Positions 1-11,214 are shown, counted from the first letter of the stretch. The stretch: 64,000 nt of DNA from Mytilinidion resinicola (GCF_010093595.1 NW_022985470.1:72736-136735), one strand, 5' to 3'. The notes: generated from the letters alone by a model not told the origin. Numbers and translations: made by a program.

Positions 1-2
1 AG

Positions 3-215
3 TACTGGGTTATCACAAGAGATCGCTATCCTATTCTAGGCCAGCTAGCCCTTGATATCTACTCCATCCCAGCCTCCTCAGCTGATTGTGAGAGAATTTT
101 CAGCGAACTTGGCGATCTCCTGGGCGTACGACGCCTTAATATGAAGCCTGAGTTACTTAGTGCTCTGCAATCTATACGCTCCTGGCGTCGAATTGGCATC
201 AAACCTCCTAAGTAG
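3..215 (+). pseudogene. hAT transposase, C-terminal dimerisation region (5' part outside window)
   Basis: An open frame runs from the window edge to TAG at 213-215, 70 codons. It reads like the hAT C-terminal dimerisation domain: W near the start, YP, a run LALDIYSIPASSADCERIFS, then R-RLN and a terminal RSWRRIGI. The A-S-x-x-x-E-R-x-F-S core is the family hallmark. In hAT elements this region holds transposase subunits together. The upstream catalytic part lies outside the window, so I cannot tell whether the element is active. Confidence 0.85.
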
Positions 216-356
216 TAATCAACTTATCAATCAATCTATCAATCAAACCAATCAATTCAACTTGGGGGTCAAAAAGTATCAATCTCATCAACTCAACTTG
301 AGCATCTCAGAAATTAATCAAATCAAATCAAATCAATCACAGCCTGTTCAACGAAG

Positions 357-410
357 CAATCAATCAACTTGGAGACGTCAAAGTTGATTGATTGATTGAT
401 CCCCACTCTG
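357..410 (+). mobile_element. Probable 3' end of the hAT element with subterminal hairpin
   Basis: A perfect 14-bp inverted repeat (357-370 and 381-394, loop 371-380) made of CAAT-type repeats lies 142 bp after the transposase stop. It is followed by GATCCCCACTCTG ending at 410. Read on the other strand the end starts CAGAGTGGGG, and a CAG start is usual for hAT termini. The stretch 216-356 is full of AATCAATC/AATCAAATC repeats, like hAT subterminal repeats. The left end is outside the window, so the 8-bp target duplication cannot be tested. Confidence 0.5.
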
Positions 411-644
411 ATCTAGGAATCAAAGTGCAATGAGCGTCTGTTTTAGGCCAAAGCAATTGAAGAACAGTGTTACGATATTGTCTATACCGCGGACACATTC
501 AACTATCTAATGATTTTGCCGCGCTTCCTGTGCTACTCAAGTAACCTCATGGCTCCCAAGATTTACACTTAACCAATTGCCTACGAGAACCTCCATCGAA
601 TATCCGAGTTCAGATACGTGTTTCTGCTAAGGGTCTTAGCCGTC

Positions 645-1033
645 TTAAACCTCCCATAATGTCCATTGGTATCCCCAGTATTCCTCCTCTGGTGTCTCGA
701 GAAGCCAACGAACTATCGAATAAGGCATATTCGTATCTGATCGCTGAGATTGGGAATGAAGCTGGCGGTGGAAGCTAGCAGTATGGGGCGCTTCGAGACC
801 AGGCTTCTTTTCTGATGCAACTTGATGAACTGGAAGTTTTTCCTGGATGAAAGAACTCGGTCAGTCAAAGCAAGGCTGTTGGGAAGGTTTGGCTTCAGTA
901 CCTTGGGTGCATCGGACTTCAACGAAGAATCAACAGTTGCGACCAAAGAAGCACCAGTGCTCAGGTCCTCAGCATTCCGGGTTTTTGGTCTAGCATCTCC
1001 AGCGTTCGGCTGGTCTTGTCGGTGACTAGCCAT
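645..1033 (-). CDS. EYW1: small two-exon protein of the EYW family, 109 aa
   Basis: Exon 1 is 902-1033 (44 codons from ATG, starting MASHRQDQP) and exon 2 is 645-842 (65 codons and stop). The 59-bp intron 843-901 has GTACTG donor, CTGAC branch site and CATCCAG acceptor, phase 0. The product is hydrophilic with no signal peptide or membrane segment. The C-terminus holds the family motif MPYSIVRWLLETPEEEYW (residues about 83-100) and then a tryptophan-rich tail. The same layout recurs at EYW2, EYW4 and EYW6. The fit of splice sites, reading frame and motif supports a real gene. Function is unknown; I recognise no homologue. Confidence 0.7.
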
Positions 1034-3273
1034 GGGGACTTTGTACGAGTAGGAAGTCTTCCTATCCGAAGGATAATAGGTCTTGAAAGGATTTGGGGGA
1101 AATGAGCTAAACCTCTAAAGAGCACAGAAAGATGAAACGAAGTCAAAGAAGCCGCGGGCAATTCCCATTCGTATGCCACGGCAAAGCAGAGCTCAACGAA
1201 AGGGGAATGATATGCTCGTGTCTGTATCAACGCTTCATTTTGCCCAGCAAAGGATTTCCACGCCCTACTCGAGAAGGCAAACTCACCGGATACATGGTAT
1301 GGCCGCATTTGCTTGAATCAGTTCGATACACCCAGACCGTATGGAATCGGGCCTTGTCGGCCGTATTCTCCGACAGCACCTGCAGTTCACCCAGACTATG
1401 ATCTTTCGTTGGATCACCCAGGATTACGGCCGGGGTGGCTATCTTTCCCTACCACTAAACGTTGATGGAGGAGCGAGTCGAAGGAGTCCGCTGATCGCAA
1501 TGTGCCGACCGAGCGACTTGAGCGGTGTACCAACTGGTAGGCAGGAATCAGTATGGCAGAAAACGTATTCGTAGATCCGCAAAATGACACATCCGATGAA
1601 CACGCAGCGGCTCCTTGAAAGCCGCTGTAGGGGTACAGGGAACCTCCTTGCACCCTGCCTGGTATATTGGCGCTGACTCGTGCTTCCTGGCAAGTTCTCA
1701 GCCTTGACGGGCCGGAATGCTGGGGGTTGGTGACCCACCCTACGGGCCGCCCCCCTGGCGGGTTCTTACTTGGAGTCTGAGCATGACACTTTACCAAGGG
1801 TCTGCAGGGCTAACAAGCCTTTCTCGTTACAAAGGCTGCGATCGCAGTACGATTCGAGTCGCGTATTTTGCAAACGACCTTTCAACGGTCAGTGAAAGGG
1901 CACATCAATAACGCTGAATGATTCAAAAAATAGCCTCCGATACTCCGTAAAACTCCGTTCGACTGTTCCAAGTTGCTCTTAGACTTGGCATACCTGCAAG
2001 GATAAGGCCGAGGAATAACGCGACACGTAGGAGGCGCACATCCGTCGGCGACAGAGCCGACGACTTCGAACGCAAAAGGCAAATTCAGCGACTCGCAGCG
2101 GCGCCACCAATCAACTGACTACGCCGCAATATACAGAGCGCACGGATACAACAATTGCAGCGGACTGGATCTCCCGTTCCTGCCCGCATTACCGTTTGTG
2201 GTCGCGGCTCTAGTCCCAGCCTTCTAACTGCGATGAAGCCGTCTCCGACATCTGTTATTTCCGAAGAGCACTCTCCCTCATGAGCGAAATCTTGGCACGG
2301 GATAATGGGTCCGAGTCTATGCCTCGACAGTTTCGTCCGCGATCGTTAGAATTGTCATACCGAGCCTGAAAGTAACGACCGTCGGGCGCAAGACCACGAG
2401 AGGAACACGTGGAAGTATGTACGATCTGGGTGGACGATTCAATTGTCCCTCAAACGAGAGAAAGTCCAATACGAATGGGAAATCACGTGCTCCCGACTAA
2501 CCGACGATGTCGAAAGTCTTCAGAAGTCTGAAAACACTGACATGGCTCCACGTACTCTACTTAAGAAGTATGTCATCTTTCAACTCTTCCCTCAATGACC
2601 TCAAGTTTCCACCTGAATTGAAACTGATTCATTCTTTAGTGAGAATGGGCTACAGTCTCTCAAGCCCGATAAATCTCTTCAAGATCGAGTCAGACGCGTG
2701 CCCGCCCACCCTCGAATTCATTTATCCTTGCGCTAAAGCTGTGTTCATGCAGTTCCGTTAGCGATGATGTGGTTTACGTGTCGCGAACGAAAGTTGAAAG
2801 ACGGCACGACGTGCGAGAAGAGTTGCACTACCGACGCTATCAATGTGACGGCGCCAGCGGCTCGGCCCCTGGGACGAAGACGACCCACTCTTGGCCGTCC
2901 GTGCGAGTGGGATGCGTGGGGGCGGGGGCACCACCCGAACCTCAGCCTTACCCCTCAGCTTCCCCGCAAGCACTTAACACGGTCTCTCACACGGTCTTAC
3001 AGGTCAGTGTCGGTGGCTTGAGCTGTAGGCCATCTTCTCCGAATGGCTACTTCTTGGCTCTCGTTCTTTTCGTCTCCTCCGCAGTTACACGTTTATTCAG
3101 AGACACTCTAGATTATGTCCACCATCTAAGCACATTCAATCGAAACGAAATGCGAAAAAGGGCTTTCATGTATAGCAGATCTCTCTCTGGCTATCGAAAT
3201 CAAAACTTTTACTAACATTCTCCCTCTCCGCCCAATAATCGCCATCCCAGCGACTGACAGGAAGTAGGTACCA
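1034..3273. other. Gene-poor stretch between EYW1 and EYW2
   Basis: No open frame here has a start, codon pattern or domain I can support. The longest frames overlap on both strands and look like chance. No further EYW motif was found. Confidence 0.5.
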
Positions 3274-3623
3274 TTAGGTACCCCTGCCAGAGCCTTCAGG
3301 ATTCCAATATTCCTCCTCTGGCGCCTGGTTAAGCCATCGAATCATCGAATACGGTAGACCGTTTCTCGGAACTTGCAATTCGTCCATGGAATGGCCCCCG
3401 AAGTTTCCAGCGGTGGGATCAGAGCAGTCATTAATTGCCTGCGCCTGCTAAAGAACATGACTGACGTTAAAGGCCCAAACATTTCAGAGAACAATGTAAA
3501 TCGTACCTTGATGCCATTGGCTTTCGAATGCGGGTCGATTTTTGCATCGGATGCCAGCGGAGGCTTCAACTCTTTAGTCTCAGCATTGCTTCCATTGGAC
3601 TTGCACGCATGGTCATTCGCCAT
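3274..3623 (-). CDS. EYW2: small two-exon protein of the EYW family, 96 aa
   Basis: Exon 1 is 3507-3623 (39 codons from ATG, MANDHACKSN..., ending NGIK) and exon 2 is 3274-3447 (57 codons and stop). The 59-bp intron 3448-3506 has GTACGA donor, TTAAC branch-like site and TTTAG acceptor, phase 0. Two more AG acceptors 3 and 9 bp downstream keep the frame. Exon 2 carries PYSMIRWLNQAPEEEYWN and a short Gly/Arg-rich tail. The exon 1 end NGIK is shared with EYW3, suggesting these two are the closest pair. No signal peptide or recognised domain. Confidence 0.68.
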
Positions 3624-5002
3624 GGTACAGTTGCGTGTGTTTTGTGGGTATGTCCGGAGCTGAGGAAATGAAGGCTGGAAAGATCGGTATCAAGAAACAG
3701 ATTGAAGATCGAAATGCCGGCCACTGCATGTCAAGAAAGGAAGCGGGTTCCAAGTCGAGGAGAGAGGGCCCTTTTATGCCACATCAAAGTGATCCTTACA
3801 ACGACCGCGGAAGACTGCGCCGGACTTTCCTCGTATTTCCCACTCCTGCATGGTGGAAATGCAAGTGATAATCGAACTGCAAGTTGGCTTGCAAGGCAAC
3901 AGAAGGCAGATGGACCGATTCGGAAAGCTGCGTGCTCCATGTGCTGCATTTCAGCGCCGTCATCACCATGCGACGCATATGCCATGCGGTGGGCTTGCCC
4001 ATGCACCTGTAAGTAGGTCCAACGATACTGCTAATTGGTTCGGCTAGCTGTCGAGCAGTCCGAGCGCTCCCTTGGCTGGGACACTAATTTCCCTCATTTT
4101 CCCCCCACGCTCCCTTCACGCTGCCCGCAAGGTTGAGGACGAAGCCCCCCACTTTCCCAGGGCACTTCATCAAATCCAACGCTTTCCGGACGTTTGCTCC
4201 TACTTGAGTAGCAAACTCTCCCTCCCACTGGGAGGTTCACGCCGATCTCGATGTACCACCGTGCATACGCGCAAGGCTGAAGTAGGTAGCCAAGCACGGT
4301 CGCTAATCTACCAAGCCGGGCCGCCTTTCCTTTCCAGCTCTGACGTATGCCCGATCTGTTGGGGAGGCCTGGCTCTACCATGAGTGAAATGAAAGAAAAG
4401 ACACCTTGCAACGTTCCTCAAACCTAGCTACTGTTAGGTCATACCTCGTCTCATCCAGCGAAGATCAATGAGAGGAATGCAGTGAAAGTATGGCTCCAAC
4501 AGACGATGTAAATGGTCTGGATTCAACCCATGTCTTACGTCAGGAAGCGTCCTCGGCGACTCCTGTAAACTTTCGAATCGGCGGGCAAGGCACGGCTCTC
4601 AAAACATGCTGTTAGATAGCCTGAAGGTTTTGTGCTGGATATCATCTTCAGCAGCCAGCTTTTTTCCAGATTGCACTCAGTGCGGTTCAATTCTCTTCCC
4701 ATCGCAGGATCCCTCCGTTATTCCACAATGCCTAGAGTACTGCCTACATTATCAACGGTCGGAGCGATGTCTGAAATTCTCAGATGACGCAGAAATAGAA
4801 TGATGATTGTGGATGTCGGCATTGTGGAAGCTCAATTGACATGACTCGTGTTTATTTTCTCGACTTCTAAGCTGTTTCTTTCAACGAATGGAATAGCAAA
4901 GATAAAACAAACCCAAGCAGTCTCTAGCCACCACGTACGACGGAGGTCTTTCCGAGGTCTCGAAAACTTCCGAGCACGGACAAGAAAGCTTGACTAGTCA
5001 TC
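3624..5002. other. Gene-poor stretch between EYW2 and EYW3
   Basis: No supportable gene. Short overlapping frames on both strands only. Confidence 0.5.
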
Positions 5003-5387
5003 TCACGTACTACCACGTCCTTCAATGTGCCAGTATTCCTCTTTTACTTCTTGGAGAAGCCTGCGAGCCATTGACTAGGGCTTACCGGGCGTCTCCAAGG
5101 ACTGCGCTCGAAGCCGCAGGTGACGCTGGAAGGCAGCGGTCTCCGTATCATCTTTGGCGGGTGGGGCTTGATTAGGTTTGCGCGGACTCTAGAAGAATGA
5201 GTTCCGCTAGGAGTAGCAAATGTGTTGGGGTGAGTCCAATTTGTTCACTTTACCTTGATTCCGTTAAGTTTCCACGAAGTATCAATATCCGCATTTGCAG
5301 ATTTCCCAGCCTCATCAACTTTGGTGCCAGTATCTCTTCCCCCCTGGCGATCTCCCGGGTGTATATTCCGCAACACTCTGCGGGCAT
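5003..5387 (-). pseudogene. EYW3: disrupted EYW family member
   Basis: Exon 1 sequence (5254-5387) ends NGIK as in EYW2; the intron 5189-5253 has GTAAAG donor and TTCTAG acceptor, phase 0. Exon 2 (5003-5188) is open except for TAG at 5075-5077. That stop sits exactly where siblings have Tyr of the YSM motif; the frame then continues SMARRLLQEVKEEYWH to TGA at 5003-5005. The only nearby ATG (5385-5387) is one frame off the conserved part of exon 1, so an indel is also likely. A TATATA box about 70 bp upstream (near 5460) fits this start. A Tyr-to-stop change plus a frameshift would make it a pseudogene. Confidence 0.6.
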
Positions 5388-6204
5388 GGTGGTCTCTTCG
5401 TAGAGCGTTCAGAAAGAAGAGAATGCGTAGAGCCCAGAGAGCTTTGAACGTCAGGGATATATAAGCAATTTGGCCCCGGGACAGCATGACAAGCTCTTAT
5501 GTTGCAAGAACAGAGTGACCTAAGAATCAGTGAGAAGGATACCCGACTCCTGCCACCCCTCCTACAGCTACATGACGCTATTCTTACTAGGCAAAAGAAG
5601 GCAACATTGCCAACTGGCCGATTGCAACGTGGGGGTAATCAACCACTTGCTACTTCTCAAAGCTGCTAGAGTTACTACGGTGGCGCCGACACTACGTGAG
5701 CCACTCAGACGAACAACCTTGCAGATGTGGCTGCGTCTACCGTGCTTCCAATTGGTTCACAGGCCGTTGCGACGTTTACCCCACTGCTCGCGCCCTGTCA
5801 CCCGCGCAAGGCTGAAAGCAGAAGGCCTTCCCCACCGGAAAAAGTTATTTGTTGCTTCAAACTCGTGCAAAAGAGCATCACGTTGTCGTGACGAAGCTGC
5901 AACATACCCCAGAGTCACGGGATTAGTTATGTGACGTCAGACGCGCTATCAAGTGCAAGTCGCGATCTTCTAGCTCCTTAAAATGACACATCATGACTGG
6001 ACATGTGTAGTAAGCCAAGATCAACCATCACTCGTAGGTACTGCTTCTATTCTCGTCTATTTCATGCTCTACGTCCAGCAGGATATCCATATTGAAAGCC
6101 AGCATCACTGACCAATATACTCTAAGGAAAGTAATATCTCCGCAGCCTAGCGCTATGGGCATATCTATCTTTGCATTGCTTATATGTTGCATAGACATTG
6201 AGCC
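5388..6204. other. Gene-poor stretch between EYW3 and EYW4
   Basis: A plus-strand open frame at 5530-5934 has no recognisable domain and resembles chance. Nothing else supported. Confidence 0.45.
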
Positions 6205-6515
6205 TTACAGGACGTTAGGCCGACTCTCAGTGTGCCAGTATTCCTGCTTCGCGGTCTCGTTCAGCCAACGTTCAATAGGACTGCTGATGTTTCCTTCCGG
6301 ATCGTGTTTGTCGAATTCGAGGGGTTCGGGGCCGTGCTTGTCGTTCTAGGATAAGAGAAATGTCAGTAACGGCAAAGAGTTGGGCGGAAATGGCATAGTA
6401 CCGGTTCACGGCGATTTTTCGCAAGACTGGCTGCGGATTTCGAAGACGTCTCATTTTCCTGAATTTCGAGCCCAGAACTCTCTTTCTCGGGCTGTGGGCT
6501 CTGATCTGGAGCCAT
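6205..6515 (-). CDS. EYW4: small two-exon protein of the EYW family, 84 aa
   Basis: This is the cleanest family member. Exon 1 (6402-6515) gives 38 codons from an ATG in good context (MAPDQSPQPEKES...). Exon 2 (6205-6345) gives 46 codons and TAA. The 56-bp intron 6346-6401 has GTACTA donor, TTACTGACA branch site and TCCTAG acceptor, phase 0. The product is very polar, rich in E, K, S and N, with no signal peptide, and is likely disordered in the first half. The C-terminal motif reads SSPIERWLNETAKQEYWH. A TATAAGAG box lies about 190 bp upstream on the minus strand. Function unknown. Confidence 0.75.
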
Positions 6516-8003
6516 GGGCGTCTTGCGACAGAGAGGGTGTTTCCCTGGTAGAGGCAAAGGTACCTAGAGAAGCAGTGCTGAGCTGGCTGAAGTAATGAAG
6601 AGACAAGACCTAAAGATGATTTTTGGAAGGGAGAATCAGACTTGAAAGACTGGATGCGTATTGAGGGATGGTGGGGTTAGTCTGAGGATGGTGCTCTTAT
6701 ACCACAGCGAGGGAGATTCCGGGGCGGCGAGGGCAAGCTCAAGTCTCCACTGGCATCCTTGCACTCTCAGGTTGAGAGAGGGATACAATGATCTTATCTT
6801 ACGCTGTCTTGCAGGGTGCAAGAAGGCAATTGACTGGATGCGAGACATGTTGCTTCTTTTTTGCTACACTTCGTTGGCCAGTCGGCCCGCGCGACTCGCT
6901 CGAGGGAGTTGAGTGGGCTGCGCGAACTCGCTCGAGGAAGTTGAGTGGCCCGTTCATCTGCGGCCCGTTCACACGACTCGCTCGAGGGCGTCGAGTGGCC
7001 CGTTCATCCGTTCATCTGCCTTGCGGCCCGTTCACGGACCGTTCGCTCGCTCTGTCGGACTTACTGCGTCCGCTAGTCAAGATACGGTACTGAGGTCAGC
7101 CGCTCTAGGTTAGCTGCTGATACAGAATTTAGCGATTTACCGTCACTGTGATTGCGGCCGCTAAAGTTTCACATCAGCGACTAGATCTCTTCACGGGAGT
7201 CCTGGACACCTCACGGTTCGTAATTGAATTACTTTGGGCATACTAGCTGGTATAGATTAGCAATCGACCGTCACTAGAGCGATGTCCATCAGCCGTTCAA
7301 TCTGCGGGCTAAGCTATGCGCGATGTCCTTTTTGAAGAACAGCCCTGAAAAGCCACAGCAGCACTGGAACGGATTGAGTACTGCTTCACACGTACTCTCG
7401 GGCCGTACTCACCCCACCCTGCCGCTAATCCCCCAAGTCTCAGCCTTGTGAGGTCATCGCTCACCACATCTACTCTACGGCTTGTTTAACACTCGACTTA
7501 GGCTGTAAAATGGCTGAAATATCGCGAACGCCCTGGTTCGCATCTGCTCGACGGCGCCACCTTCGGCGCAATTAGTATCACAGTGACCGAAAACAAACTT
7601 TTGCACCAACTAAATAGCATATTGTCACCTCTTAGGCGATTCATACACATGGCCGAGCAGTCGAAGGCCGACACGGCATTCCGCGCAACGTAACTCCATC
7701 GATGTGTTCATCGTTGCTTAGTGTGTACATCGGGTTTATTGAATTTGCAGTGTCGATGGTCTATATGCGTCAAATATCTTGAGCTCCTTGGTAGCTCCTT
7801 ATCTTTCTTCCTAGTAATCTCAATCACGGAGATATTACGATTCATTTCAGAAGGCTTGATTTCAATACAAGTGTTGAATCGTTGATTGTCAGGCGCCGGA
7901 TTGGAGTATTCCTGTTGAGGTCATCTAGACCACGTCTCTTCTCTGAGATTAAACGAAGATCTAATCGCTATTTTATAGCTAGGCTTACTTAAACTCTTAG
8001 GAA
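6516..8003. other. Gene-poor stretch between EYW4 and EYW5
   Basis: Holds the direct repeats at 6894-7045. Bases 7050-8000 contain no supportable gene. Confidence 0.5.
6894..7045. repeat. Three diverged direct repeats
   Basis: ACTCGCTCGAGG followed by a GTTGAGTGG-like block occurs at 6894, 6925 and 6975. The second and third copies extend through GCCCGTTCATC and CGGCCCGTTCA. Unit length varies (about 31, 50 and 60 bp), so this is an irregular tandem expansion. Confidence 0.75.
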
Positions 8004-8407
8004 TCAAGTCCCACCACAAGTATGCCAGTATTCCTCTTCCAGACTCCCGTAGAACCAGCGTGCCATAGAGTAGGAGATTTCTGCTTTGGTGTTGGACTCG
8101 GCACATTCATGTCGTTTGAATATCGTCTTGGTATCCTAGATGAGACAAGTGCCAGAACTAGAAATACACTATACTATATAGCAGCCGCCGGTCCTAAGAC
8201 CCGCAGCGCTCGGAGGTTCCTGCTTTCCCCGATACAGCTCGCGACGAGCTTTCGAAGCTCCAGTGGTGCTTGATACTTCTTCGTCGTAAAGGATGAGCTT
8301 GAGAGGTCAATCAAATTAGATTTGGGTGAATCTTGGTTAGATCTCACTGAAGAATGATCACTGTCAGTGACAATTTCGGCGTTCTTCACGGTCCTCGTCG
8401 CCTCCAT
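8004..8407 (-). CDS. EYW5: probable EYW family member, exon structure uncertain
   Basis: The last exon (8004-8135) is clear: after CATCTAG it reads open to TGA and carries ISYSMARWFYGSLEEEYWH. A first exon 8348-8407 (ATG, MEATRTVKNAE...) ends at a GTGAGA donor. A middle exon 8175-8297 after CTCAAG keeps phase 0 throughout and would give 104 aa. The second intron would then be only 39 bp, and the frame stays open well upstream of the ATG, so start and middle exon are tentative. The tail HTCGGT resembles EYW6 (NTCSRG). Confidence 0.5.
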
Positions 8408-10894
8408 GGATTCGCCATCTATGGTATTTGACGTTCCATTTGTAGCCACGTTAACCTTAACACTGCTTCCAGATACGGTGACTTGTTTGGGGTGGGACTT
8501 GTTGCCGCAACCTCACGCACCGCGCGGACTTCACGGGTCACATCGATCCTCTAGATGTTCCCGTGATGTCAGGCAAGGGATACCGTAGCAATACGGCTCG
8601 CATCGACGACAAGGACGACGGTCTTCTAGATGGGATGAGGAAGTTAACACACAGAGAAATCTCAATAAAAAGCGTTTCCTTGGTGCTACGAAACTGCCTG
8701 TATATTTGTTTGGTTGTTGTCAGCATATGTTCCGGCACTTGCGTCGTAAAGTTCTGACTGGGTAAGTGTATTCCGAAATCTTCCTATATAACCCCAGAAA
8801 CCATTAGCGGGGTAATTCTTGAAACGTTGGCCTCCCTAGACCCTTTCTGTCGCTACCCGAAGCGGCGAACTCTCGTTTCCGACGTCGAGCAAGGAACCCT
8901 TAACCTCCAAGTGTTTCAAAGCCAGTCGAGTCGACCATCGCCCACTTCTGGCTGGGTAAAGCAATTCTGTTGCCTCGCTCTCCCTTGTAGCCAATCAACG
9001 GCTAGTAGTAGGAAACTAGTCTAGCTCTAGCGGAAGAATGTCTCGCGTATCACAGGACGGCTTTGAATGCTCGATGTACTACTCCCTAATCTACCAGAGC
9101 AAGATTTCTCTCTCGAACCGCAATGCGCCGCCTTTCATAGAAATTCAAAGCGGCTACACAGCTGATTATATTCACATTGACGGTGTCGTGGTCTAAATGG
9201 GAACAGAACCGTGATTGAAGCCTTCGGCGTAGGCAAAATATCCTCGTGATATATAAGGGCTTTCCTTTCTATGTTAAGCCAGATAAATCATAGTATGACT
9301 TGAAGAACTGGTTGGGTACCTTCAGAGTCACGTGCGGTATGAGTCAGCGGATCCCGTGATCAGGCTGAACGTCAGCCTTTCCCGAATTTTCTTCCTCATC
9401 CTTCATCCATCCGCCATCATCACAGATCGACAAAGTCAGCCAATTCCCATCACAGCGGTCATCTCTAAAGAGAGCTGCTTAATATTTTCAGCCTGCAAGC
9501 TCTACGCCTTAGAAGTCTTCGCTGGTTCTTTTGCCCACTACCCCACTAGAGGCTTTAGTGACGCCTTGAGCTTAGGCTCCACTCACTCCGGCAATTTTAA
9601 TGCCCGTCCAGCTCTTCCGTGCTTCTCATAATCCTGCTTAGGAAGGATAGGTAACATGATCTCGTAAGGTTCCTTAAGGAGTTAGCAGAGTTGAATAACT
9701 GTCTAAAATAATACTCACAGGCAATCTTAGCACGCTAAGAACCAACTCCCCAGGATCATACTTCTCTAGAAGACGAATGAAATCAACCGGGTTGGTTAAA
9801 GTCCAAACGCGTGCGCGGTGCTGTGTAGGGGGCTGGAAGTTGGAGCTAGCCCAGAAGGTTTGCCGAAGGGTGTAAACACCCTTCGGCAATTTTTTTTAGA
9901 TTAGTCTCATGTAGGCGTATTACCCGTGCGCCTATTCTATTCATTGTCTTAACAGAGATTGGCTAGCCCCCCTAGTGGCGGCATCGAGCTGCGCATTCCG
10001 AACTCGAAAGACCGTCAGCTACTTCAACCCCAGAGACGCTTGCATACGACATCGTAGGATTTCTGTTCGCGCAGCATGCTAGGCAGGTTTTTAGAGCTGA
10101 ATAATTTCGAGAAAATTTCTTGCAAGAAAAAACATTTGTAGCAAATATATGAAGGTTTGAGTTTACAGCTCTGTCATATTCTTGGAAGTCTACTTCTCGT
10201 ATTTCGACACCGACATTCATATTTTCAACGTTTCTTAAGGAGATGCTGCTTTGCTATCTTGAAGTCCTGCCGCGGAGACAACGGTGGTGCTCACGCTTGC
10301 AGAGTCGGTTAGAAACTACTACTTATAACATTGAGCGAAGGCACTTACCACCTCGGTTTCCGGTGATAGCAGGTCGTTACTGCGGCGGACAGAGAAAGCT
10401 TATTTAAGTTTTTCAAACTGGCCACGTAAGTGTTGTTGCTTGATGAGTCGGTGTATCCCATGTTACATCGACCTAGGAGGAGTCGTTCTCGCGACTTCAC
10501 GACAGCACGCGTCCTACATTATTAAAGGATTCAACCAAAAGTCCAAATTGACAGTGTTTTATCCAATAAGATTGCTTAAATGCTTCTTCTGGGCTGCCCA
10601 TTTTCCAGTTTATAGATTGCGACAAAATCCGCGAGTCACGGCGATTGGGAACAGCAATGAGGGAGAGCATGCATTGTCAGCGAAGAAGAGCAGAATCATA
10701 ACTAAGAAAGGAACCAAAAGCCAAATATTCCTGTCCATGTTTCGAGGCGGCAATTGAACATGCTTATGTCCAGCTCCGACTAGAAAGACGATGCAGTGAC
10801 GAGTCACAGCCCCAGGGCCCCTTGAAAGCATATCAAGGGTATTTAGGTATAGTGTCCAACCACTGAAAGAGACCGCCTTCTGTGACTATCGATG
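8408..10894. other. Gene-poor stretch between EYW5 and EYW6
   Basis: Contains the hairpin at 9860-9889. Short frames at 9332-9631 (+), 9674-9889 (-), 9972-10220 (-) and 10440-10757 (+) match nothing I recognise; some lack ATG starts. No EYW motif found. Confidence 0.45.
9860..9889. repeat. Perfect 14-bp inverted repeat followed by a T-run
   Basis: TTGCCGAAGGGTGT (9860-9873) pairs perfectly with 9876-9889 around a 2-base loop, followed by eight Ts. It looks like an intrinsic terminator, but that mechanism does not end Pol II transcripts. A transposon terminus or RNA hairpin is more likely. Confidence 0.8.
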
Positions 10895-11214
10895 TCACCC
10901 ACGGCTGCATGTGTTCCAATGTTCCTCCTTAGAAGTCTCGTCAAGCCAACGTGCCATAGAGTACGAGACACCATCTTCAGGATTGCGGTTGGTTTCCTCA
11001 TTGCAGGTGCTCGGGAGTCTTTGGTCTGTGGTGGTTTGACCCTGAGTGGCATTTTGTCAGTCTAAGTTGTATCAAAGAGTCGGTGATGTCAATGAGGGTA
11101 TATTACCTGGCTCTGGTCACCGATGCGATCGTTTGAGTCTTCGTAGACACCAGAAGCTGCACTAGAATCTTGCTCTAGAGCCACCTTGGTCGGAGCGATG
11201 AGCTTCCCGGGCAT
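10895..11214 (-). CDS. EYW6: small two-exon protein of the EYW family, 84 aa
   Basis: Exon 1 (11107-11214) is 36 codons from ATG (MPGKLIAPTK...). Exon 2 (10895-11041) is 48 codons and TGA. The 65-bp intron 11042-11106 has GTAATA donor, ACTGAC branch site and ACTCAG acceptor, phase 0. Length is identical to EYW4. The C-terminal motif reads VSYSMARWLDETSKEEHWN, with His for the usual Tyr. A TATAAG box lies about 200 bp upstream on the minus strand (near 11415), as at EYW4. Polar protein with no signal peptide; function unknown. Confidence 0.72.

Noticed and set aside
7890..7925. GGAATACTCC resembling the EYW motif (E-Y without W)
   Set aside because: Trp is replaced and no R-W-L or upstream exon is present, so it is probably chance.
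9860..9900. Hairpin plus T-run read as an intrinsic terminator
   Set aside because: That signal belongs to bacterial transcription; the window is clearly fungal nuclear DNA.
645..11214. EYW genes as fungal RiPP precursors
   Set aside because: No signal peptide, no repeated core with Kex2 sites, and no UstYa-type or peptidase gene nearby.
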